From positions 4,526,001-4,590,000 of the forward strand of contig NZ_CP108364.1 in the NCBI RefSeq assembly GCF_035946055.1: a stretch of DNA of 64,000 nt, written 5' to 3'. The notes under the pieces were generated by a model. It was not told where the DNA came from, made no database searches, and saw nothing but the letters and a program-made list of their open reading frames with translations. Positions 17,671 to 25,485 of the stretch are shown here, one piece after another (position 1 is the first letter of the stretch; every line of letters begins with the position of its first letter). Source of the stretch: Streptomyces sp. NBC_01341 (lineage in GTDB: Bacteria > Actinomycetota > Actinomycetes > Streptomycetales > Streptomycetaceae). Made by a program: the position numbers and the translations under genes.

Positions 17671-17770
17671 AACACATCCAGGGGGCGCTCGCGGGCGGGC
17701 AGGTGGCCCGCAAACGGCCGATGGAGTGACTTGGTTACGCCGGACGTGGCATTCGGGGGAAGTACGAGGT

Positions 17771-17804
17771 AGGGCGGCCCGAACGAGGGTGAACGGGCCG
17801 CCCT
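17771..17804 (-). terminator. Terminator of the sugar ABC operon
   Basis: Perfect 11-bp inverted repeat: AGGGCGGCCCG (17771-17781) and CGGGCCGCCCT (17794-17804), 36 nt beyond the stop of the last permease gene on the minus strand. No U-tract, as is common in Streptomyces. Confidence 0.8.
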
Positions 17805-17839
17805 GATGTTGACGAACGTCTGTGCTGTACCGGCCTCTT

Positions 17840-18754
17840 CTACTTGACCGCGCCCGCCATCACGCCGGAGACGAACTGCCGCTGGAAGGCGAAGAACACC
17901 GCCAGCGGGATCACCATCGACACGAACGCGCCGGGCGCCAGTACGTCGATGTTGTTGCCGAACTGCCGGACCTGCTGCTGCAGCGCGACCGTGATCGGCG
18001 GGGACTCCGAGTCCGCGAAGATCAGGGCGACCAGCATGTCGTTCCACACCCAGAGGAACTGGAAGATCCCGAGCGACGCGATCGCGGGCCCGCCGAGCGG
18101 CATCACGACCCTGGTGAACAGCCTGATCTCGCCCGCCCCGTCCAGCCGAGCGGCCTCCAGGAGCTCGCGGGGGATCTCCGCGAAGAAGTTCCGCAGCAGG
18201 AAGATGGCGAACGGCAGGCCGAAGGCCGTGTGGAACATGATCACGCCGAACGTCGTCTCGAAGATCCCGATCGTGCCGAAGAGTTCGGACACCGGGATCA
18301 GGGCGACCTGGACCGGAACCACCAGCAGCCCCACGACCACCAGGAACCACCAGTCCCGTCCGGGGAACTCCATCCAGGCGAAGGCGTATCCGGCGAACGA
18401 ACCGATCACGACCACGAGGAAGGTGGCCGGGACGGTGATCAGGACCGTGCTGACGAGGGAGCCCGTGATGGTGGAATTGTCGAGCAGCCGCTGGTAGTTG
18501 TCGAAGGTCAGCTCGGACGGTGCGGTGAAGACCTTCCACCAGCCGGTCGCCGCGATGTCGTCCGCCCCGCGCAGGGACGACAGCAGCAGCCCGATGGTCG
18601 GCATCAGCCAGAACAGGCCCACCAGGACGAGGAGGACCCGCATGCCCCCGCCGCCGGCCCGGGCGGCGATCCGCGCCCCGAGGGACCTTCCGGCACGGGG
18701 CACGGCCTCGGCCCGGGGTCCGGGTTCGGCCTTCGCGACCTCGGTCGTCGTCAT
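17840..18754 (-). CDS. Sugar ABC transporter permease (MalG-like), 304 aa
   Basis: Six predicted membrane segments (first at LLVLVGLFWLMPTIGLLLSSL) and the binding-protein-dependent permease EAA loop near the C-terminus: EIPRELLEAARLDGAGEIRLFTRVVMPLGGPA, which docks the ATPase. The protein ends with RQFVSGVMAGAVK, the usual MalG-type tail. ATG at 18754 was chosen, rather than the longer open frame, because it overlaps the upstream permease stop (ATGA) and precedes the first conserved residues. It is the last gene of a binding protein, MalF-like, MalG-like operon. No ATPase gene is present; Streptomyces sugar importers usually share the MsiK ATPase encoded elsewhere. Substrate unknown; the components resemble alpha-glucoside-type systems. 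Confidence 0.9.
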   Translation of the reverse strand: MTTTEVAKAEPGPRAEAVPRAGRSLGARIAARAGGGGMRVLLVLVGLFWLMPTIGLLLSSLRGADDIAATGWWKVFTAPSELTFDNYQRLLDNSTITGSLVSTVLITVPATFLVVVIGSFAGYAFAWMEFPGRDWWFLVVVGLLVVPVQVALIPVSELFGTIGIFETTFGVIMFHTAFGLPFAIFLLRNFFAEIPRELLEAARLDGAGEIRLFTRVVMPLGGPAIASLGIFQFLWVWNDMLVALIFADSESPPITVALQQQVRQFGNNIDVLAPGAFVSMVIPLAVFFAFQRQFVSGVMAGAVK

Positions 18755-20118
18755 CGGCGCCCCTCCTTCCGTATCCGGCGCACGTTGAACAGCATCACGG
18801 GGATCACCAGCAGCAGCAGGAGTACGGCGATGGCGCTGCCGACGCCCAGATCCGCGTCCGTGCCGAACGACGAGCGGTACAGCTGCAGGGCCAGGACGTT
18901 CGCGTCGTCCTGGGATGATCCCGGCGCGATGATGAAGACCAGGTCGAAGATCTTCAGCACGTTGATCATCAGCGTGACCAGCACCACCGCGAGCACGGGC
19001 GCGAGCATCGGGACGGTGATCCTGCGGAACACCTGCCACTCGTTCGCGCCGTCCACCCGGGCCGCTTCCAGGAGTTCGCGCGGCAGGCCGGCCAGCCCCG
19101 CCGCGATCAGCACCATCGCGAAGCCCGCCCACATCCAGACGTAGCTGCCGATGATCCCCGGCGTCACCAGGGACGGCCCGAGCCAGTCGACCCCGTTGTA
19201 GGGCTCGCGGAAGTTGTCCGCCGGGAGTCGGAGTACGGCTCCGTCCGCCGAGGCGGGCAGCGCGAACACACCGTCCGCGCCCGCAGTGGTCCTCGCGACG
19301 ACCTTGCCGTCCTTGACCGCCTCCACGCTGATGCCCTTGAGGCCCAGCTCCGCGGGGTCGACGACATTGGGCTTGCCGCCGCCGCCCTTGGTGAAGTCGA
19401 GCCAGGCCGTCCCGGTGACCCCGTCGCCGGAGGAGGCCGCCGCCTTCGCGGGTGCCGCGTCGCCGGGCATCTTGGACGGCACCACGCCGACGAGCGGCAG
19501 GCCGGCCGGCTCACCGGCCCGCACGGGTTCCTTCGTGACGAAGGAACCGCCGCCACCCGCCTTCAGCGGGTGCACGGGCAGGGGATGCGCCTTCGGGAAG
19601 CCGGACGACTCGGCGAACGAGTCGTGCACGCCCACCACGACGGCGTTGGCGACCCCGCGCTCCGGCGCCTGTTCGTACACCAGCCGGAAGATGATCCCGG
19701 CGGCCAGCATCGAGATCGCCATCGGCATGAAGACGATCAGCTTGAATGCCGTGCCCCACCTGATCCGTTCGGTGAGCACCGCGAAGATCAGCCCCAGGGC
19801 GGTGGAGACGGTCGGGGCGAGGACGACCCAGACCGCGTTGTTCCTGACCGCCGTGCGGATGGTGTCGTCCGTGAACAGCGCCCTGTAGTTGTCGAGGCCC
19901 GCGAACCCCGTGCCCGCCTGGTCCAGGAACGAGCGGTAGACGGAATAGACGATCGGATAGACGACGAGGGCGCCGAGCAGCACCAGGGCCGGCAGCAGGA
20001 AGGCCGCGGCGACGGCCCTGCGCGTGCCGGTCACGCTGCGGCGCGTCCGTGTCTTCGTGCCGGGACGCTTGTCGGCGGGGGGCGCCGCCTGCGCGCCCCC
20101 CGCTGTCGCAGTGGCCAT
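18751..20118 (-). CDS. Sugar ABC transporter permease (MalF-like) with large extracytoplasmic insert, 455 aa
   Basis: Residues about 35-165 contain three membrane segments (LLPALVLLGALVVYPIVYSVY; VLAPTVSTALGLIFAVLTE; LIVFMPMAISMLAAGIIFRLVY). About 160 residues (nt about 19200-19680) then form a Gly/Ala-rich soluble insert ending in GLKGISVEAVKDGKVV and ADGVFALPASADGAVLRLP, a pattern like Cna-B/carboxypeptidase-regulatory beta-sandwich domains. The remaining membrane segments follow, with the EAA loop LPRELLEAARVDGANEWQVFRRITVPML. Typical permeases of this family are about 300 residues, so the insert accounts for the excess. By topology the insert is extracytoplasmic, comparable in idea to the MalF P2 loop that contacts maltose-binding protein. 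The 4-nt overlap with the next gene indicates coupling. Confidence 0.88.
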   Translation of the reverse strand: MATATAGGAQAAPPADKRPGTKTRTRRSVTGTRRAVAAAFLLPALVLLGALVVYPIVYSVYRSFLDQAGTGFAGLDNYRALFTDDTIRTAVRNNAVWVVLAPTVSTALGLIFAVLTERIRWGTAFKLIVFMPMAISMLAAGIIFRLVYEQAPERGVANAVVVGVHDSFAESSGFPKAHPLPVHPLKAGGGGSFVTKEPVRAGEPAGLPLVGVVPSKMPGDAAPAKAAASSGDGVTGTAWLDFTKGGGGKPNVVDPAELGLKGISVEAVKDGKVVARTTAGADGVFALPASADGAVLRLPADNFREPYNGVDWLGPSLVTPGIIGSYVWMWAGFAMVLIAAGLAGLPRELLEAARVDGANEWQVFRRITVPMLAPVLAVVLVTLMINVLKIFDLVFIIAPGSSQDDANVLALQLYRSSFGTDADLGVGSAIAVLLLLLVIPVMLFNVRRIRKEGRR

Positions 20119-20122
20119 CCCG

Positions 20123-21490
20123 TCAGCTCGTGTACGCCTTGGCGGCGTCGGACTCCAGTTTCGCCTGGGTCCCCGCGATGTCCTTCGGGTTCTTGAGGAA
20201 GTCCTGGAGCGTCTTCCACTCGCCCTTCCCGGGTGTCCCGCCGAACGACTGCGGGGCCTGGTCGGACATGTCGAACCTGACGTCGTCCCCGGCCGCGATC
20301 AGCGCCTCGGCGATCTTGCGCTGTACGTCGTTCGGGTAAGCAGCCGCGTCCAGGCCCCTGTTGGGCGAGATGAACCCTCCGGCCCCGGCCCAGATCTTCG
20401 CCGCGTCGGTGGACGCGAGCCAGGTCAGCAGCGCCTGCGCGCCCTTGCCGTCCTTCAGTGCCACGGCCGCGTCGCCGCCCGTCACCACGGGGGAGTCCGC
20501 ACCCACCGCGGGGAACGGGAACACCTTGGCGTCCGTGCCGATCTTCGCCTTGGTCTGCGCGATGTTGATGGACACGAAGTCGCCCTCGAACACCATCGCG
20601 CCCTTGGGCTGGTCGCCGCCGGTGAACGTCTGGGTGACCGAGACGGGGAACTCGGTCTGGAGCGCGCCGTCGGCGCCCCCGGAGATCAGGCTCGGCTTGC
20701 CGAACAGCTCGGCGAGGGTGGTGAGGGCGTCCTTGACGGAGGGGTCCGTCCACTTGATCTCGTGCTTGGCCAGCTGGTCGTACTTCTCCGGACCGGCCTG
20801 CGAGAGGTAGATGTTCTCGAACCAGTCGGTGAGCGTCCAGCCGTCGGCGCCCCCGACCGAGACCGGAGTGACACCCGAGGCGGACACGGTCTCGGCCGTG
20901 GCCAGGAAGTCCTTCCAGGTCTTCGGCTCACTCGCGCCCGCGTTCTCGAAGGCCTTGGTGTTGTACCAGACCAGGGACTTGTTGGCGGCCTTGAAGTAGA
21001 CCCCGTACTGGGTGCCGTCGACCGCCCCGAGGTCCTGCCAGACCTGGGCGTAGTTCTTGCTCAGCTGGGCCTTGGCCTCGGCTCCCACCGGCTTGGCCCA
21101 CTTCTTCACCACGGCCTGCTGGATGGCGCCCACCTGCGGGATCATGGCCACGTCCGGGGGCTGGCCGCCCGCGATCTTCGTACCGAGGAAATTGACGATC
21201 GGGTCCTGCGCCGGCACGAAGGTGACCGTGGCGCCCGTGCGCTTCTCGAACTCGTCCAGCACCTTGGTGAAGTTGGCCTGCTCGGGGCCCGTCCAGACCG
21301 CCGCCACCGAGATCTTCTCGCCGTCGAGCTTGGGCAGGGTGACGCTCGACGGGCTGTCCTCGCCCTTGCGGGAGCCGTCGCCCGTCTTGTCCTTGCCGCT
21401 GCCGCCGTCGTCACCGCAGCCCGTGAGGGCCAGCGCTCCGAGCGCGGTGAACACCACTGCGGCCCTACGCATTCGAAGGTTTGTGCGCAT
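20123..21490 (-). CDS. Extracellular sugar-binding lipoprotein of the ABC importer, ~455 aa
   Basis: The signal peptide MRTNLRMRRAAVVFTALGALALTGCGDDGG has a lipobox (L-T-G-C), so Cys is lipidated and the protein is anchored outside the membrane. The acidic Gly/Ser/Lys linker is followed by a family-1 solute-binding fold: ISVAAVWTGPEQANFTKVLDEF, GGQPPDVAMIPQVGAIQQ, WYNTKAFENAGASEPKTWKDF and GGDAAVALKDGKGAQALLTWLAS. It feeds the two permeases encoded 5 nt downstream. Start: ATG 21490; ATG 21472 (MRRAAVV) is an alternative that would still leave a signal peptide. Exact sugar unknown; the sequence looks closest to AglE-type alpha-glucoside binding proteins, at modest certainty. Confidence 0.88.
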   Translation of the reverse strand: MRTNLRMRRAAVVFTALGALALTGCGDDGGSGKDKTGDGSRKGEDSPSSVTLPKLDGEKISVAAVWTGPEQANFTKVLDEFEKRTGATVTFVPAQDPIVNFLGTKIAGGQPPDVAMIPQVGAIQQAVVKKWAKPVGAEAKAQLSKNYAQVWQDLGAVDGTQYGVYFKAANKSLVWYNTKAFENAGASEPKTWKDFLATAETVSASGVTPVSVGGADGWTLTDWFENIYLSQAGPEKYDQLAKHEIKWTDPSVKDALTTLAELFGKPSLISGGADGALQTEFPVSVTQTFTGGDQPKGAMVFEGDFVSINIAQTKAKIGTDAKVFPFPAVGADSPVVTGGDAAVALKDGKGAQALLTWLASTDAAKIWAGAGGFISPNRGLDAAAYPNDVQRKIAEALIAAGDDVRFDMSDQAPQSFGGTPGKGEWKTLQDFLKNPKDIAGTQAKLESDAAKAYTS

Positions 21491-21601
21491 TTCTGCCCCG
21501 TTTCTTCTGTGCGCATGTACGCGAACCGGCACCGAACTGCTGCTCGCCGCACTGTCGTTCACGCCTCCCGCCGGTCCCGGTCCGCGTCGTCCGTGCGCAC
21601 A

Positions 21602-21630
21602 GTCCTACGCCCGGGGCACCAGCGCCGCAA
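21602..21630 (-). promoter_or_regulatory. Putative promoter of the sugar ABC operon
   Basis: On the minus strand TTGCGG (21630-21625), a 17-nt spacer, TAGGAC (21607-21602). This predicts a ~105-nt leader before the ATG at 21490. The remainder of the 280-nt gap (21491-21770) shows TGACGTCA at 21671-21678 but no other clear element. Confidence 0.5.
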
Positions 21631-21770
21631 TACCGTCTTCGCCCGCAACTCGGTGATCGTGATGGGCTCGTGACGTCATGCCGAAACAGTGCGGACGGGG
21701 AACGCCGCGATCCACGACGGCGCGGCGAGGTGCCGGACGGCATGGGCCCGGCACGATCCGGCGGGAGGCG

Positions 21771-24700
21771 TCAGGAGTGCGGGAGCAGCGGCGGCAGCCG
21801 TCCGGCGTTGACCGAACGGGCCGCGCGTTCCAGGGCACTGGCCAGCAGAGCCAGGTCCGTCGGGCCGTTGCCCAGCTCACGGACGGGCCGGCGGGTGGGG
21901 GGATCCCCCATCCGCTCCCACTCCAGCGGTACGACGGTGGGGCGCTGCGTCGCCGTGCGCGGGATACGACCGGTGACCCGGCCACCCTGGAACGGGGTCA
22001 CCCGGCCGTCCGGATGCCCCAGCCGCCCGCGGCCCGGCGCGGGCTCGTCCGGGGACGGGGGGACGACGGGCGGGTCGAGCACGATGCGCAGCCGGGCGCC
22101 CCGGGCCAGCTCGGTGTCCTCGGTGCGGTCGGGGCGGGCGGACGTGGCGACCAGGTGGACGCCGAGACGCCCGCCGTCCCTGGCGACGGCTTCCAGCACC
22201 CGCACGACCGATCCGGCGGACGGACGTCCGGGACTGCCGAGTGCCGGGGCGACCAGGGCGTCGAAGTCGTCGGCCAGCACCACCAGCCGGGGCAGCGGGG
22301 AGGGACCCGGGTCCACGGGACGGGCCGCGGCGGGCCGCAGCCGCAGGGTGCCGCCCGCCGGTGTCTCGATGTCGCCGTGCTGTTCGGCGGCACCGGCGGG
22401 ACGCCGGCCGGGGTGCGGCGCCTGCGACTGCTCGTACCGCGCGTGCCAGTCGGTGAAGTCCAGGTCCCCGAGCAGCTCCGCACGGCGCTTCAGCTCGCCG
22501 CCGAGCGCTTGGGCGAACTCCCGCATCCGGACGGGGTCCGAGGCCACGAGGTGGGTGAAGACGTGGGGCAGTTCGGTGCACGGGCGCAGCCCCTCGCCGA
22601 GCTCCCCGTGCTCACCGCCCGCTCCGTCGATCAGGAGGATGCCGAGCCTGTCCGGCCGGGCGGCCGACGCCAGGGAGGCGGCGACGGCGCGCAGCAGCTC
22701 CGTACGGCCGCTGCCGGCGGGGCCCTCGACCAGAAGATGCGGTCCTTCGTCGGCCAGGTCCACGGACAGCGGGCCCCGGGGGCCGGCCCCGAGCACGAGC
22801 ACGGGACGTCCCGCGTAGTGCGAGGAGGGCGCGGCGCCACTGCCCGTGCCGTCGCTGTCGCGCCGCTGGGTGCCGATCCGGGAGGAACCACCGCTGCCGG
22901 AGCCCGCCGGGTAGGGGGAGCCGCCCGAGCCGGAGCTGGTCGGCCCGCCGCCCCGGAACGGGGTGTGCTCGGGGGATTCGCGGGGTGCGCCGACCCGAGG
23001 GCCCGTGCTCAGGGTGCGGCCGGAGCACGCCGGGTCCAGGTCGGCGCCGGGCGCCGCCGCCTGCACCGTCGCGCCGGGCTGCGCCTCGGCGGTGGAGGCC
23101 CAGCGTGCCATCAGGGAGGCAGGCGTGGCCCTGGCCAGACCCAGCTCGTCCAGCAGGCGGGCGGACGGGGGCAGAGCGGCCGCGGCCATCGGCCGGCCGT
23201 TCAGGGATGCGGAACCCTCGTCCCGCAGCGGGGCCAGCGCGCGCCCGAACCGCTCGGCCCACGCGGCCGAGACCGCGTCCACCGCGGCGACGGTGCCGTG
23301 CCCGGCGGCCTGGCCGCCCGCCGTGCGCAGCAGCCGCAGCGCGGTCGCCACATCACCACTGAGCATGGCCACCGCACCGCACTCGCGGAAGGCGATCGAG
23401 GCCCGGCAGGCGCTGTCGTAGGTCGCGGCGACCGGGGAGGTGGGGGAGGCGGCCGGTGTCTCGGCCAGACAGATCAGATGGATGCCGGCAGCCGCACCGG
23501 AGCCGGCGAGCGCCGCCGTGGTCTCGCGCAGCGACGCGGAGCCGGGGTCCCCGTCGACGATCACCACGGTGCGTGGCCCGGTGTGCCGGCGGGCCGCCGC
23601 GGCCACCGCTGACCGGTCCGCGCTGGCCCAGCCGGGGCCCAGGGGCCCCTCCTCCACGCGGCGTGTCAGCTCTGCCGCACGAGCGGTGGCCTGCTCGCGG
23701 TCGTACGCGAGGAGCAGCCGGCAGTCCTGGCCGTGCATGGGGCGCAGGTGCGGCAGCCAGCCGAGCCAGGACCACTCGCGCCGCCGCTCCTCCTGGCTCC
23801 GGGCGCGGTCCGAGCTGATCAGCACGATCTCCAGGTCGAACGGCGAATGCAGCGCCGCGAGCTGCGCCACGGTCGAGCGGACGAGCCCGGACAGCCTGTC
23901 GCGGGGGCCCGCGAGGCCGAGCGAGCCCGCTTCCCTGAGCCCCACGGTGACCGGCACGGCGGGCAGGTCCGCACGCTCCGTCGTGCCCAGCCGCACGACC
24001 AGGGCCTCGGGGTGTGCGATGTCGCGCTCCCACAGGCGCGGGCCGGGCCCGAGCGCCGTGAGGAGCACGGTCGCGGGGTCCGGCCAGGTCCCGGCCGGTG
24101 CCGAGGGCGCGGGGGCCGGGAAGGTGTGCGGAGCGGCGGTGGCGCCGTCGGCCCGCGCCGCACCGTAGGGCCCCTCCTGGGCCGAGTCGGTCCTGCCGCC
24201 GGTGAGGCGCCGGGCCCAGGCCCCTATACCGCCGCGTCTGGCGGCTCCGCCGTGGGTGAGTTCGGCGCCGTGGACGCGGACGCCGTCGAGGTGGGCGTCG
24301 TGGCCGGACGGATCTTCGTCGAACGGGTCGTGCGTGCTCCGCCCCGAGGGCGCGGCGCTGTAGCCGTGCGGCTCCCCGTCGGTGCCGGCGCCCGGCCGGC
24401 CGTCCGGTCCGTGGGTGCCGCCGGCGGCGGGCCGTGCGACCCGGAGGTGGCCCTCGCCGTCCGGCGCCGTCGTGAGCGCGGGCGTACGTGTGCCGGAGGT
24501 GAGCCGGAGCGTGGACTCGCCCAGCCGCAGCAGGGCGCCCGGCAGCAGTGGGACCGGGCGGCCGCCGACCTCCGCACCGTCCAGCGAGGTGCCGTTGGTG
24601 GAGCCCAGGTCGGACACCGTGACCCGGCCGTCCGGGGAGACCGTGACCGCGCAGTGCAGCCGCGACACGTCCGGGTCGTCCAGGGGGACGTCGGCCTCGG

Positions 24701-25076
24701 CGGAACGGCCGATGCGGATCTGCCCGCCGTGGAGCAGGTGGACCCCGCCGGCGTCGGGTCCCGCGATCACGTGCAGGCGTGCCGGGACGGCGTCGTCGGC
24801 CGCCTCGTCCTCACCGGGCATCTGGAGCGAGAGCACGGCGCCGTCCACCAGGGGCGGCTCGCCGAGGGCGCAGCGCTGCGGGTCCAGACGGTCACGCCCC
24901 GAGTACAGCACGGTGGCGCCGCCGCCCAGGGATCCTTCCGGGCCGGACACCGCGGTGGCCAGCCCGGAGGCCACGGCCGCCAGGGCCGTCCCCGCGGGGG
25001 CGGTGACGAGCACGTCGCAGGCACGTGCCGGGGTCTGGCCGCTGCGCGGCGCGAGGACGGTCAGCCGGATCTGCAT
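21771..25076 (-). CDS. FHA domain / FtsK-SpoIIIE (EssC/EccC-like) protein, 1101 aa
   Basis: An N-terminal ~90-residue beta-rich region is followed by an FHA phosphothreonine-binding domain (about residues 119-185: IRIGRSAEADVPL, VSRLHCAV, LGSTNGT). After a disordered linker comes a first FtsK/EccC-like module with no P-loop (LGLAGPRDRLSGLVRS, EIVLISSD, VVIVDGDPGSAS), as in the degenerate ATPase modules of EssC. The C-terminal module has LVEGPAGSGRTELLR at the Walker A position, with Arg instead of Lys (codon 22704-22706), and LVVLADDFDAL as Walker B. Start ATG with agaaggga upstream. It is divergent from the Ser/Thr kinase gene pkaA, so the FHA domain plausibly reads kinase output. No ESX/WXG100 genes are nearby; a pump, scaffold or secretion role is unproven. 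Confidence 0.82.
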   Translation of the reverse strand: MQIRLTVLAPRSGQTPARACDVLVTAPAGTALAAVASGLATAVSGPEGSLGGGATVLYSGRDRLDPQRCALGEPPLVDGAVLSLQMPGEDEAADDAVPARLHVIAGPDAGGVHLLHGGQIRIGRSAEADVPLDDPDVSRLHCAVTVSPDGRVTVSDLGSTNGTSLDGAEVGGRPVPLLPGALLRLGESTLRLTSGTRTPALTTAPDGEGHLRVARPAAGGTHGPDGRPGAGTDGEPHGYSAAPSGRSTHDPFDEDPSGHDAHLDGVRVHGAELTHGGAARRGGIGAWARRLTGGRTDSAQEGPYGAARADGATAAPHTFPAPAPSAPAGTWPDPATVLLTALGPGPRLWERDIAHPEALVVRLGTTERADLPAVPVTVGLREAGSLGLAGPRDRLSGLVRSTVAQLAALHSPFDLEIVLISSDRARSQEERRREWSWLGWLPHLRPMHGQDCRLLLAYDREQATARAAELTRRVEEGPLGPGWASADRSAVAAAARRHTGPRTVVIVDGDPGSASLRETTAALAGSGAAAGIHLICLAETPAASPTSPVAATYDSACRASIAFRECGAVAMLSGDVATALRLLRTAGGQAAGHGTVAAVDAVSAAWAERFGRALAPLRDEGSASLNGRPMAAAALPPSARLLDELGLARATPASLMARWASTAEAQPGATVQAAAPGADLDPACSGRTLSTGPRVGAPRESPEHTPFRGGGPTSSGSGGSPYPAGSGSGGSSRIGTQRRDSDGTGSGAAPSSHYAGRPVLVLGAGPRGPLSVDLADEGPHLLVEGPAGSGRTELLRAVAASLASAARPDRLGILLIDGAGGEHGELGEGLRPCTELPHVFTHLVASDPVRMREFAQALGGELKRRAELLGDLDFTDWHARYEQSQAPHPGRRPAGAAEQHGDIETPAGGTLRLRPAAARPVDPGPSPLPRLVVLADDFDALVAPALGSPGRPSAGSVVRVLEAVARDGGRLGVHLVATSARPDRTEDTELARGARLRIVLDPPVVPPSPDEPAPGRGRLGHPDGRVTPFQGGRVTGRIPRTATQRPTVVPLEWERMGDPPTRRPVRELGNGPTDLALLASALERAARSVNAGRLPPLLPHS

Positions 25077-25415
25077 CGCGTCAGCGGTCCCTTCTGCGCG
25101 GGGTGCCGGCAGGGGGAGAATGCCCTGTGATTCCCCCCACCCGGCACGGACGCGTCGTCCGGTACAGGTCGTCACGGAGCGTGAGTCCCCCGACCACACG
25201 GTTCCGTGTTGCTGGCATCCTCGCACCTGCCACTGACAACACGCCCGGGGGTGGCCGCTAAGTGATCTTGATTGGCCGAGTACGGGTGCAAAAGTGCCTG
25301 CTTGGTCCTGCCAGGGCCGTGCTGCACACTCGTTCGGCAACCAACTCCTCCGTGTCGGCGTCTTCCCTCGAACATGACCGGAGGACGACCGGCCGGTGCC
25401 CCGTACCGCGGCACT

Positions 25416-25421
25416 AGAGTG
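25416..25421 (+). promoter_or_regulatory. Candidate -10 element for pkaA in a 409-nt divergent gap
   Basis: TAGAGT at 25416-25421 would start transcription near 25428, 58 nt before the GTG start; no good -35 is visible. The gap 25077-25485 should also hold the promoter of the FHA-FtsK gene, but I could not place it. Confidence 0.35.
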
Positions 25422-25485
25422 GGCCGGAACATCCGGGCGGGCCCGGGGGGACCGCCAGCACAACGATCAGCAGGGAGCGCATGAC

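Noticed and set aside
21671..21678. TGACGTCA palindrome between the binding-protein gene and the FHA-FtsK gene
   Set aside because: An 8-bp palindrome is expected by chance, it is not positioned at a promoter, and no second copy is nearby.
25081..25145. Minus-strand GGGAAT before the FHA-FtsK gene as another SigR promoter
   Set aside because: No GTT occurs 18-19 nt downstream; the sequence there is TGCCGG.
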